Shown here piece after piece: positions 1-8,814 of a DNA stretch of 64,000 nucleotides; positions within the stretch are counted from its first letter, which is position 1; every line of letters begins with the position of its first letter. This DNA is from an uncultured Bacteroidota bacterium (GTDB lineage: Bacteria; Bacteroidota; Bacteroidia; Flavobacteriales; Flavobacteriaceae), in the NCBI GenBank assembly GCA_902559035.1, contig CACEGG010000006.1, forward strand, positions 1 to 64,000, in the 5' to 3' direction. The translations under genes were made by a program, and so were the position numbers. The notes beneath the pieces are model-generated. The model saw only the letters and a program-made list of their open reading frames with translations. It had not been told where the DNA came from and made no database searches.

Positions 1-2724
1 AACACCTAATGTTGAATCAGGACAAGTATCAACAGAATTTAATATACCATCCCCATCACGATCGTCATCACAAACATCTCCAATACCGTCACCGTCAGAA
101 TCAGTAGGCCCACAATCAAGGTAATTTCCTAAAACAAGTGATGTTCCTGGTTCTAGATTAATTGTTGAATCTTGAGAAAATTCAATAAATTCATTATTTA
201 ATAAATTTTTCCATTTTCCATTAAATGGTAAATCAAGAATCAGTGATTTTTTTTCGACCTCAAAATTCGAAATCACATAAACATACTTGAGTGAATCACC
301 CGAAAGATTATCATTCCAAACTTCAATTGTTGGCAAAAGACTATTTTGATTGTTTGCTGAGAGTCGATATTCACCCTCAAATACCGGCTCATTTATTTTT
401 AATTCAATTAATTTTTTCCAATAATCATAAATTTCCTTTCTTTTAGTTAATGAATTCCAATTGGGATTCCATTGAGGTTGAGGTTTTGATGAAAGTTTAC
501 AATTGTCTGATCCATATGTACCATCCTCACATGTAAAAATTGAATTTTCCATTCCCATTTCAGAAAAATGCCATATCATTTTAGGCCCAGGAATTAAAAG
601 CAATGAAGCGCCTAATGATTTCATTCTTTCTAAGGCAACTTCAATTTCTTTTACATTGTGTTCTGAGTTTGATGAATTCCCGAAATTTAGATTTTTATAC
701 ATTAATCTTTCTTCATCATGACTTTCTGCATAAGTTATTAATCTTTTATCATCGAACCCTCTGGACTTATGGTCTGCTCGGGAAATATCTGAATTATCAG
801 AGTAACCCATAGTCAATTGATTATACATTGAGGTCATTTTACCCCAAATCATTATTCCTTTACCTTCTTCAATTCTATAATTTGCCCATTCTTTTTCTTC
901 TTCATCAGTTCCCAGGTGTTCAAATATTACATAATGATCTGGATCTAATGACCATGAATAATCAGCATAAAGTTTTAAAAGGTCTACCCTGTCTTGTTGA
1001 AAATTATTTGTACAATCATAATCGTTTTCATTACAATTCTGAGTAAATCCTTTTGTTAAATCCCAACGAAATCCATCAATTTTGTATTCTTCAATCCAAT
1101 GTTTCACAACCCTTTTTGTATAATCTTGTGTATAGGCACTTTGATGATTAAAATCATAACCAACAGAATATGTGTGTTTAGGTGATTGATTTAGATACGG
1201 GTTTTCTGAGGAGGGGTCTCCCCAGCCATTGTTATCAGGATCATTCATCCATAACTTTACAATAGGACTTCTACCAAAAACATGATTTAATGCTATATCT
1301 AAAATAACAGCAATGCCATTCTCATGACATAAATCAATGAATTCTTTCAGTTTATTTTTAGTTCCATAAAACTTGTCCAAAGAAAGATGATATGAGGTAT
1401 TATATCCCCAACTTTCATTTCCCTCAAATTCCATCACAGGCATTAGTTCAATTGCATTAATATTTAAATTTTTAAAGTAATCTATTCTATCAATTAAATT
1501 TTGAAATGTTCTTTCATTATCAAAATCTCTGATAAGTAATTCATAAATAATTAAATCTTCTTTTTTTGGTTTATTAAACTCTGGATTACTCCAAGTATAA
1601 TCATTTAACCATAAGTTTTCAATTAGGGTAAACTCACCCTCTTGATTTTCTGGAAGATTTGGTAGATCAGTATAAGAAGACGTTGAAATTTCTAAATCAT
1701 CATACTTTGATAATATTACATTTGAAAAAGGATCTGCAACCTTAACAAAAGTTGGAGAATCAGAAACTGGAGATTTTGAAAAAACTTCATACTGATACCA
1801 ATAATCAGATCCTGTAATTAAACCATTTATTTCAATCCAAAATTTATTATTATTTGGATTAATCTTCATTAAAGAATTATCATCTCTTTTGTAATCATTG
1901 AAATTTCCAAGAACATAAACGAAGTCTTTATTTGGAGCCGTTAATTGTAAATAAATATTTTGGTTATCATAGTTAATACCATCATCCAAACTTATTGGGG
2001 GCTCTTCAGTAATTATTTGAGGCTCAAGTATAATATCAAAATTTAAATTTATAAAACTTGAACTATCATTTGTGTCCTCACATAGTAACGTTAAAGTTGT
2101 TGATTCATTAATTTTAATACCATCTGCTTGAGATTCTGGACCTACAATAAGTTTTGTAAAATTTTTGGAATCCAATAATTGATAAATTATTTCATCATCT
2201 TTCTTTAAATAATAATTCATCTCAACTGATGAAGAAGTAGAAATCAATACAGAACTATCATTATCTAAAATAACAGGGTTGGTCTTAGGACTATTAATAG
2301 TAATTTCAAACCTTCCTACTTCAAAAAAATGATCAGGTGTTTTTTTATCACCAGTAGCATTTTTGGCTTTTGCTAAAACACCAATTTTCCCGATTCCCTC
2401 ATATTGAAATAATTCAGTAGGTATAAATTCAATTGAAAATGTACCATCAGAATTTTTTGTCATTTTCATTGACTCATTAGAGTTATCCCAATCTCCATTG
2501 CAATCACATGATTTAGGGTTTGCATCATTAGAATCATAAAACCATGTCCATAAATAAACATCATCTGTTGACCATTTGGATGTATCAATACCTGAAATAC
2601 TAATTTTTATATTTTCAGAATCATTAAATGGATTTGGATCTACAGACCAAGAGACATTGTCTTGAACTTGTGAGGACAAAAAATTAAAACTTATTAATAA
2701 TATTAAAAAAAAATATTTTTTCAT
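1..2724 (-). CDS. Secreted GH13 alpha-amylase-family protein with TSP3 repeats (C-terminus beyond window)
   Basis: An open frame of 908 codons runs from an ATG at 2724 to the left edge, so the 3' end is missing. The protein starts with a cleavable signal peptide, followed by about 250 residues of Ig-like/E-set sequence, a starch-synthase-like N-terminal domain (about 280-390) and a GH13 barrel. Catalytic residues are visible: nucleophile Asp555 in GFRWDLTKG, acid/base Glu602 in VIFEHLG and Asp670 in ESHDEE; region I reads DIALNH. The last visible residues (about 868-908) are calcium-binding thrombospondin type 3 repeats of the form DSDGDGIGDVCDDD. In this phylum such repeats usually lead into a type IX secretion sorting domain, so cell-surface or extracellular action is inferred. 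It is the last visible gene of the susC operon, 13 bases after the preceding stop codon. Its likely role is endo-cleavage of alpha-glucan; the exact specificity is unknown. Confidence 0.9.
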   Translation of the reverse strand, partial: MKKYFFLILLISFNFLSSQVQDNVSWSVDPNPFNDSENIKISISGIDTSKWSTDDVYLWTWFYDSNDANPKSCDCNGDWDNSNESMKMTKNSDGTFSIEFIPTELFQYEGIGKIGVLAKAKNATGDKKTPDHFFEVGRFEITINSPKTNPVILDNDSSVLISTSSSVEMNYYLKKDDEIIYQLLDSKNFTKLIVGPESQADGIKINESTTLTLLCEDTNDSSSFINLNFDIILEPQIITEEPPISLDDGINYDNQNIYLQLTAPNKDFVYVLGNFNDYKRDDNSLMKINPNNNKFWIEINGLITGSDYWYQYEVFSKSPVSDSPTFVKVADPFSNVILSKYDDLEISTSSYTDLPNLPENQEGEFTLIENLWLNDYTWSNPEFNKPKKEDLIIYELLIRDFDNERTFQNLIDRIDYFKNLNINAIELMPVMEFEGNESWGYNTSYHLSLDKFYGTKNKLKEFIDLCHENGIAVILDIALNHVFGRSPIVKLWMNDPDNNGWGDPSSENPYLNQSPKHTYSVGYDFNHQSAYTQDYTKRVVKHWIEEYKIDGFRWDLTKGFTQNCNENDYDCTNNFQQDRVDLLKLYADYSWSLDPDHYVIFEHLGTDEEEKEWANYRIEEGKGIMIWGKMTSMYNQLTMGYSDNSDISRADHKSRGFDDKRLITYAESHDEERLMYKNLNFGNSSNSEHNVKEIEVALERMKSLGASLLLIPGPKMIWHFSEMGMENSIFTCEDGTYGSDNCKLSSKPQPQWNPNWNSLTKRKEIYDYWKKLIELKINEPVFEGEYRLSANNQNSLLPTIEVWNDNLSGDSLKYVYVISNFEVEKKSLILDLPFNGKWKNLLNNEFIEFSQDSTINLEPGTSLVLGNYLDCGPTDSDGDGIGDVCDDDRDGDGILNSVDTCPDSTLGV

Positions 2725-2737
2725 TAATAAATTTTAT

Positions 2738-4624
2738 TTATTCGATTTCAATAATTAAAGCGGATTTTTTTTCTAAAACAATATCGTTGGAAATCGAAAT
2801 TCTTTTTTTATTTAAAACATCATATCCAAATTCTTTATCCAAAATAAGTTCTTCAAACCTGGAAGTATTTAATTTTTTTGAAGAATCATTTCGATTAAAT
2901 ATTACCCATACCAATTTATCATCCAAAATTCTAAAAAAAGAATAAATTTCATCCTTTGGGGCAAACTGAACAAGTTTACCATTGTGGATAACTTCATTAT
3001 GTTTTCTCCAATTTAAAATTTCTTTAAAGAACAACTGTGTTTGTCGTTCTTTAAATGAAAGTCCATCACCTGTAAATGCATTTTTTGAATGATCGGGCCA
3101 TCCACCAGGAAATTCAGTTCTTATCAGACCATGATCTCCAGGATTTTCATCACTATTCATAAGAATCTCCGTACCATAATAAAATTGTGGAATTCCCCTC
3201 ATAGTACTATAATAAACAATACCCATTTTAAATAAATCTAAATCATTATTTACTTGAGTGTAAAATCTTGCCATATCGTGATTGTCAGGGAATATCAATA
3301 AATTATTAGGATTTGGATATAAAAAATCACTTGCTAAAGTTCTGTATGGCTTTATAAATCCTTTTCCCCAATCAAAATCATCCGTAAGAGCCTCTGAAAA
3401 TGAAATTTGAAGAGGAAAATCCATCAATGTTGGCAAATACGAAACATAACCATCATGATTGACCTTATCTTTTTGCCAATAAGAAATAACAATAGGACTA
3501 TCGGACCACTCCTCTCCAACGATATTGAAATTAGGATATTCATCCATCACTGAAAATGTCCAATCTGACATGAAATCTTTATCCGAGTAAGGGTATGTAT
3601 CAACCCTAATACCAGAAAGTCCTGCATACTCAATCCACCACAAAGTATTTTGAATTAAATATTTTGATATTTTTTTATTTTTTTGATTTAAATCCGGCAT
3701 AGTTTCTACAAACCAACCATCAGCATGTTCTCTTTTATCAATTTCAGAAGCATGAATATCTTGAACCGTTTCTCTTCTATGGCTTGTTTGTTTAAAACCT
3801 GATTGATTATTAAACCAGTCCTCCATCGGAGGGTCCTTAAAAAACCAATGCTCAGAACCACAATGATTAGGTATTAAATCCATAACCAGTTTTATTCCCT
3901 TTTTCTTTGATTTTAAACTCAGTTCTTTAAATAATTCATTAGTTCCAAACCTTGGATCAACCTTATAATAATCAGTTGTTGAATATCCATGATAAGAAGA
4001 TTTTTTCATATTATTCTCTGTTACAGGATTCAACCATACAGTTGTAAAACCTAAGTCTTTTATATAATCTAAATGATTAATAATCCCTTGAATATCTCCA
4101 CCATGAAGTCCTCTATTATTATCTCTATTTGGTCTTTCATACATGTATTCTACATCATCGTTAGAAAGATCACCGTTTGCAAATCTATCAGGAGTGATCA
4201 AATACATTACATCCGAATTATTAAAACCTTCAACTTTTGAAGCATTCTCTTTTCTGTCCAGTAATGAAAATTCATATCTGTCAACTATAATATTATTTTC
4301 AAGAAAATTTATTTCAATATTTTCTGGTTTTGCATTGTTATCAATTGAAATATTAATAAACAAATAGTTTTCATTTTTAACTCTTTCAGTAGAAATTAAC
4401 TTAACATTTGAACTGTTAATCACAGGATCATAATTAGAGATGTTTTTTCCGTAAATAAGAAGTTGTAAATCCTTTGTTTTCATGTCAATCCACCAATTTG
4501 GAGGCTCAACTCTTTCAATTTTATTAAATAAATTAACATCTACGTTAGTTATATCCAACTTATTTTCACTGTTACAGGACATAACAAGAAAAATAAACAA
4601 TACTAAAGTCAAGATATTTTTCAT
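2738..4624 (-). CDS. Lipoprotein GH13 alpha-amylase, cyclomaltodextrinase/neopullulanase type
   Basis: This 628-residue protein should hydrolyse alpha-1,4-linked malto-oligosaccharides or cyclodextrins, probably anchored in the outer membrane facing the periplasm. The start at 4624 is chosen because it opens a clear lipoprotein signal (MKNILTLVLFIFLVMSC) one base after the upstream stop; a longer frame to 4708 would bury that signal. Residues about 30-130 resemble the N-terminal beta domain of Bacteroidota cyclomaltodextrinases. The barrel follows with region I DLIPNH, nucleophile Asp342 in GIRVDTYP, acid Glu371 in VGEEW and Asp450 in PDNHD, so all three catalytic acids are present. The family includes SusA of Bacteroides, which acts in the periplasm on imported oligosaccharides. 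It is transcribed with the serine hydrolase upstream and the large GH13 downstream. Whether it prefers cyclic or linear substrates cannot be read from sequence. Confidence 0.92.
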   Translation of the reverse strand: MKNILTLVLFIFLVMSCNSENKLDITNVDVNLFNKIERVEPPNWWIDMKTKDLQLLIYGKNISNYDPVINSSNVKLISTERVKNENYLFINISIDNNAKPENIEINFLENNIIVDRYEFSLLDRKENASKVEGFNNSDVMYLITPDRFANGDLSNDDVEYMYERPNRDNNRGLHGGDIQGIINHLDYIKDLGFTTVWLNPVTENNMKKSSYHGYSTTDYYKVDPRFGTNELFKELSLKSKKKGIKLVMDLIPNHCGSEHWFFKDPPMEDWFNNQSGFKQTSHRRETVQDIHASEIDKREHADGWFVETMPDLNQKNKKISKYLIQNTLWWIEYAGLSGIRVDTYPYSDKDFMSDWTFSVMDEYPNFNIVGEEWSDSPIVISYWQKDKVNHDGYVSYLPTLMDFPLQISFSEALTDDFDWGKGFIKPYRTLASDFLYPNPNNLLIFPDNHDMARFYTQVNNDLDLFKMGIVYYSTMRGIPQFYYGTEILMNSDENPGDHGLIRTEFPGGWPDHSKNAFTGDGLSFKERQTQLFFKEILNWRKHNEVIHNGKLVQFAPKDEIYSFFRILDDKLVWVIFNRNDSSKKLNTSRFEELILDKEFGYDVLNKKRISISNDIVLEKKSALIIEIE

Positions 4625-4625
4625 A

Positions 4626-5909
4626 TTACTCTTCATTTTTAAATATTTGTGTATAAACTTCACCTCTAATTTCATTATCTCTTCCATAACCAGCTTTTGG
4701 AGTTTCAAACATCTGAGTCATAATTAAACCAACGAAATCACGTTTTGGGTCAATCCAGAAATGAGTTCCTTCATATCCACCACCAGTCCATAATCCTTCG
4801 TCACCATATCCTTTTTCCTTATATAATTTACTTGTAATCCACAAGTTATATCCATTATAACCATAATCATTTTCCAATTGAGTGTGAGGTGAATAAATCT
4901 CTTTAACTGATGATTCGTTCAGAAAACGATGACCATTTAATTCACCATGATTTAAAAGCATTCTTAAAAAATCAGCATATCCGTCTGCTGTGCCAATCAT
5001 TCCTTCTCCTCCCATAAACAACTCATTTTCTATACCATAACCTGGAACATATGTTCCCATTATATCAAGCTCTCCATCATTTGCATATCTTATTGAAGAA
5101 TCTACCCCAGAAAATACGGGCAACAATTTTGTATCAGAGTTCTTATTATATTGTAGACCTTTTATATTCATTGGTTCAGTTATCCTATTTTTTACAAGAT
5201 TGTCTAAACTTTCACCAGATGCTCTTTCATTTACAAGTCCTAAAACTGTAGTATTAAGACCATAGAAATGTTTATTTCCAGGGTAATCAACCAATGGAAG
5301 TTCAGATAATTTCTGAATCAATTCATTTGAATTTTTGGAAGCTGCTAAATTTTTCGAATTTAGAATATTATCCAAACAATTAATCCCAGTTGTAGAATAA
5401 TAAAAACCTGCTTCATGATTAATTAATTGTAAAACGGTCATTTCAAAATTGTTTTCAACTAATTGGTAAGGACAAGGCTCATCATTTTCTAATACATCAA
5501 TACCTAGTCCTTCTCCATAACCTGATAACGGTTTCCCTTTTTTTGAAACAGCTACTTTTAAGTTAACAAATTCAGGAATGTATTTAGTTACTGGATCATC
5601 TAATTTTAAAATTCCGTCCTCTACTAAATCCATTGTTAATGAAATAGTAACTATTTTACTCATAGACCATATTCTAAACCAAGTTTTTTCATTGATTTCA
5701 TGATCAGGAACTAAAGTATTGTTCTTGTTACTATATTGATAAATAGAATTACCATCATTATCCTCTAATCTTACAAGAAGAAGAGCTTGGGATCCATTAT
5801 CAATATATTTATCAACAATGGAATCTAATTTATTAGAATCATGAATTAGAGTTATACTTTTATCACAGGAACAAAAAATAATTAATATTAAAATCAGAAA
5901 TTTTTTCAT
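4626..5909 (-). CDS. Lipoprotein serine hydrolase, beta-lactamase/family VIII esterase fold
   Basis: The protein has 427 residues and starts with a lipoprotein signal ending at Cys15 (IIFCSC). The catalytic SxxK motif is Ser82-Met-Ser-Lys85, followed by the helix typical of the PF00144 fold. A YGLNTTVLG stretch matches the tyrosine motif of family VIII esterases and LovD-like transesterases better than the YxN of true class C beta-lactamases. A late GGYEGTHFWIDP segment supplies the third active-site strand. It is therefore more likely an esterase, transesterase or peptidase than an antibiotic-resistance enzyme. It lies 5 bases after the GH43 gene and 1 base before the next GH13 start, so it is co-transcribed with glycan enzymes. 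A role in removing ester substituents from the glycan is an inference from this position only. Confidence 0.85.
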   Translation of the reverse strand: MKKFLILILIIFCSCDKSITLIHDSNKLDSIVDKYIDNGSQALLLVRLEDNDGNSIYQYSNKNNTLVPDHEINEKTWFRIWSMSKIVTISLTMDLVEDGILKLDDPVTKYIPEFVNLKVAVSKKGKPLSGYGEGLGIDVLENDEPCPYQLVENNFEMTVLQLINHEAGFYYSTTGINCLDNILNSKNLAASKNSNELIQKLSELPLVDYPGNKHFYGLNTTVLGLVNERASGESLDNLVKNRITEPMNIKGLQYNKNSDTKLLPVFSGVDSSIRYANDGELDIMGTYVPGYGIENELFMGGEGMIGTADGYADFLRMLLNHGELNGHRFLNESSVKEIYSPHTQLENDYGYNGYNLWITSKLYKEKGYGDEGLWTGGGYEGTHFWIDPKRDFVGLIMTQMFETPKAGYGRDNEIRGEVYTQIFKNEE

Positions 5910-5914
5910 AAGTT

Positions 5915-7609
5915 TTATTTAATAGTGTTTTTTACCCATTCAAATTCAGCATATTCTTTTGTTTTATAACCGTTACTAGAAGCATATAGACCTAAGTTTG
6001 TTCCTATATATCCTTTGCATAAAACTAAATTAGCATCGGTTTCTGTAAACACTACAAAAGAATTACCATCATCGAGAGAATAATAATAAATATACTTATT
6101 GTCTTTTGACAAAATTTTTAAAATTATATTCTCATTATATTTTAAAGGAATTGATTTAATAATATCAAGTTTTTGATCTCTTGGTTTAACACTTAAATTC
6201 AATAGTGTTTTATTATTATGTTTTTTAACTGTAAAATTTATATAATTATCATCTTGAGAAAAAATACTCAAACCAGCCTCAGAAAAATTCTTTTTAGGTT
6301 TAAAATTCATACTTGATGAGTATTCAAACTCTGTTTCCTTTTGTCTAAAACCCATCAAATTATATTGACTTCTAAGTTCAAAAGATTCAGGACTTAAGTT
6401 TAGTTTCAAGGTTTTGTTTTTAGAATTTAGTATATATGTGTTTTCTCTTGGTACTCTTCTAAAATTCCATTGTAAATCAAGTTTAGAGGAAGTGAAATCA
6501 TCATAAAAAGAATAATTTATATTTTGTTTCTTTTCAAGAAATGGAATTGAAGTATTTCTTTCAACTTTTCCAGTGTTTGGTGCAACTACAGGCCATTTAA
6601 TTATTACAGGCTCCCATCTACCCTTTTCAACTTCAACCCAATTATCCCAAGCTTCTTCCCAAACAACAGGCATTAAATGAGTTTCTCTACCCATATTACT
6701 TGTTGAATCCATTTCATTTCTAATTCCTAGAGAAACCATATACCATCTCTTATCTTTTAACTGAACTAAATCAGCGTGACCAGTACTATGCACCCAATTA
6801 TTGTTTGATAAATGTCTAGATGTTAATATTGGGTTTTTGGGATTTGAGTCGTATGGTCCCTCAATATTTTTACTAGAAGCTATCATAACTGCATGATTAT
6901 AGGACGTACCACCCTCAGCAACCATCAGATAATATCTTCCATATTGTTTATAAATATGAGGTCCTTCTACACAACAGCCTCCGCAAGCACCCCTCCAGAT
7001 TGAATGTCTTTGGCCTTTTAATTTCCAATTATTCAAATCTAATTCTTGAATCCAAATCTCTCCTATTCCATTTTTATTAGGATTTCCGGTATCGTGAGTG
7101 CCCACAAACCATACTTTACCATTATCATCAAAAAAAATATCTGGATCAATTCCCGGTGCACCTTCAATGACATAAGGGTCTGACCATGGGCCTGCAGGAT
7201 TTTTAGCTGTTAAAATGAAATTCACCATTTCTGTAGGTTTAGATTTGTCTACAGGTGAATAAACATTTGTTGTAACAATGTAAAACAAACCATCATGATA
7301 TCTTATTGAAGGAGCGTGGATACCTCCCTGTTGCTGTACATCGTATAAATTAACTTTTCCTGTACCTTGACTAGGTCTATCAATTCCATACCCTATTAAC
7401 TCCCAATTAACTAAATCTTTACTATGATGAATTGGAAGAGCTGGAAAATATTCAAAAGAAGAGTTGACTATATAAAAATCATTTTCAACCCTTACTATCG
7501 AAGGATCAGGATATCCTCCATTTATTATAGGGTTTATAAAAGTGTCTTGAGAATAGACATTGAAAATCAAAAACAAAAAAAATACTTGGCTAGATATAAA
7601 ATTCTTCAT
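5915..7609 (-). CDS. Secreted GH43 glycosidase (xylosidase/arabinofuranosidase type) with C-terminal beta-sandwich
   Basis: A 564-residue protein with a signal peptide cleaved near Gln21 (NVYSQ). The five-bladed GH43 fold shows its three catalytic acids: Asp35 in GGYPDPS (base), Asp155 in PGIDPD (pKa modulator) and Glu215 in VEGPH (acid). The C-terminal third (about 370-560) begins FYDDFTSSKLD and resembles the GH43-associated concanavalin-like C2 domain found in beta-xylosidases and arabinofuranosidases. Just before the acid are three cysteines, C209-G-G-C212-C213, in a segment where family members usually carry Gly/Trp/Pro; they may form a disulfide or a metal site. GH43 enzymes normally act on pentosyl residues, so its presence in an otherwise alpha-glucan operon is unusual. 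It sits 72 bases downstream of the susE-like gene, beyond a terminator-like hairpin. Confidence 0.9.
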   Translation of the reverse strand: MKNFISSQVFFLFLIFNVYSQDTFINPIINGGYPDPSIVRVENDFYIVNSSFEYFPALPIHHSKDLVNWELIGYGIDRPSQGTGKVNLYDVQQQGGIHAPSIRYHDGLFYIVTTNVYSPVDKSKPTEMVNFILTAKNPAGPWSDPYVIEGAPGIDPDIFFDDNGKVWFVGTHDTGNPNKNGIGEIWIQELDLNNWKLKGQRHSIWRGACGGCCVEGPHIYKQYGRYYLMVAEGGTSYNHAVMIASSKNIEGPYDSNPKNPILTSRHLSNNNWVHSTGHADLVQLKDKRWYMVSLGIRNEMDSTSNMGRETHLMPVVWEEAWDNWVEVEKGRWEPVIIKWPVVAPNTGKVERNTSIPFLEKKQNINYSFYDDFTSSKLDLQWNFRRVPRENTYILNSKNKTLKLNLSPESFELRSQYNLMGFRQKETEFEYSSSMNFKPKKNFSEAGLSIFSQDDNYINFTVKKHNNKTLLNLSVKPRDQKLDIIKSIPLKYNENIILKILSKDNKYIYYYSLDDGNSFVVFTETDANLVLCKGYIGTNLGLYASSNGYKTKEYAEFEWVKNTIK

Positions 7610-7625
7610 ATTTAAATTTCATTAA

Positions 7626-7662
7626 AAAAAAATGGACTACCAAAATGATAATCCATTTTTTT
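7626..7662 (-). terminator. Hairpin between susE-like and GH43 genes, possible partial terminator
   Basis: The arms AAAAAAATGGA (7626-7636) and TCCATTTTTTT (7652-7662) are perfect inverted complements around a 15-base loop, with an A/T run on both sides giving a U tail in the minus-strand transcript. It lies in the only sizeable gap of the left-going operon. Such a structure after susCDE would reduce expression of the downstream enzymes relative to the binding and transport proteins. The function is inferred from position and shape. Confidence 0.55.
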
Positions 7663-7681
7663 ATAAATCAAAAAACAAACT

Positions 7682-8812
7682 TTATTTCTTAGTTAAAGTA
7701 TATGTTCCGTTAACTGTGTCTAAAGTCATGTCATAAGTACCAGCTGAAACGGCAATATTAGCACCATTAGCTTCAGTTGTTCCGTCAGCACCATTGTCAC
7801 CTAAATTAACTCCCCAAGCATCATCTTGTCTAAACTTAATTTCTCCGTCTGTCAATACAACATCTTTTATAATATAAACACCATCATTACATGGATCCGG
7901 AACTAATTTAACGTCTTCAGCAGCTCCCCATCCATTTAATGTGGCACTACCAACAACACCCCAAACAGTTCCAGCAGGCGTTATTGTTATAGTGAAATTA
8001 ACAGCATCAAAGTCGATGACGTAATGACCAGCGGAAATAGCAATATTTGCTCCATTTTGCTCTAATGTTCCATCAGCTCCATTATCTCCATAATTTAGAC
8101 CCCATGCATTGTCCTCACGAATTTTGAATTCACCATCATAAAGAGTAGCAACAGCTCTAAACATTCCATCTTGCCCGTTACTTAAAAATGGAACATCATT
8201 TCCAGCAGCAAATCCTCTATTTGTTCCACCCCATCCGTTAACAGCACTTCCAACAAGTCCCCAATTACTTAAGGTAGCATCAGTACAAGCTCCTACATTT
8301 TCAAGAACCTCAATATTCATTGATGCAGTCTTTGACACAGTTGAAGACTGGTTAGCGCCTGAAGACGATGTACCAGCATATGCAGTTACTCTTGCATAAA
8401 CCATTCCCGTATTATTTGGAGATCCATCACTGAATGTAGTATTTGGATCATCATCCAATCCTAAAGTTTCAGCAAACTCCAACATTGAGCTTACTTTTAC
8501 ACCCAAATGATTGTTAGATGTATCACCTGAGCTCATATCAATAGTTGAAAAATCACTATTTATTGAAAATTCCACAACATAAGTTACTGTCGTTGGAGCA
8601 TCAAAATCAGGTGCATTCCATACTAGACGTTCTGAAATATTATTTGATGTTTGTGCAGAGATCTTATAAACATCTTGAAATTCATTTTGAAATTTAACCT
8701 CCTTCTGATTAATAGCAGTAAAGATTAAATAATCTTCTTTTTCACAAGAAGAGATATTTACAATTAAAAATGTAAATAATAATAGTTTACTAAATTTTAA
8801 TATAGTTTTCAT
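7682..8812 (-). CDS. SusE/SusF-like outer-membrane starch-binding lipoprotein
   Basis: A 376-residue lipoprotein (signal ending ISSCEKED) with an N-terminal SusE-type immunoglobulin-like domain (about 35-160) followed by two tandem copies of a SusE/F-type starch-binding module (about 183-277 and 283-376). The copies share the landmarks VGSA..NGWG, DGEFKIR/DGEIKFR, DDAWG, NYGDNGADGT and NGANIA.SAG. Family members bind alpha-glucans on the cell surface beside the SusCD transporter without any catalysis. The gene begins 2 bases after susD ends on the minus strand, so it is the third gene of the operon. The repeats remain alike in DNA as well as protein, implying duplication within the family. 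Call by domain pattern and position; ligand inferred from neighbours. Confidence 0.9.
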   Translation of the reverse strand: MKTILKFSKLLLFTFLIVNISSCEKEDYLIFTAINQKEVKFQNEFQDVYKISAQTSNNISERLVWNAPDFDAPTTVTYVVEFSINSDFSTIDMSSGDTSNNHLGVKVSSMLEFAETLGLDDDPNTTFSDGSPNNTGMVYARVTAYAGTSSSGANQSSTVSKTASMNIEVLENVGACTDATLSNWGLVGSAVNGWGGTNRGFAAGNDVPFLSNGQDGMFRAVATLYDGEFKIREDNAWGLNYGDNGADGTLEQNGANIAISAGHYVIDFDAVNFTITITPAGTVWGVVGSATLNGWGAAEDVKLVPDPCNDGVYIIKDVVLTDGEIKFRQDDAWGVNLGDNGADGTTEANGANIAVSAGTYDMTLDTVNGTYTLTKK

Positions 8813-8814
8813 AA

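Noticed and set aside
503-1046. Short plus-strand frames inside the large GH13.
   Set aside because: They are antisense shadows of a long minus-strand frame with intact GH13 catalytic motifs.
4626-5909. Antibiotic-resistance beta-lactamase.
   Set aside because: The tyrosine motif is YGLN-like, typical of family VIII esterases and LovD-like proteins, and the context is glycan use.
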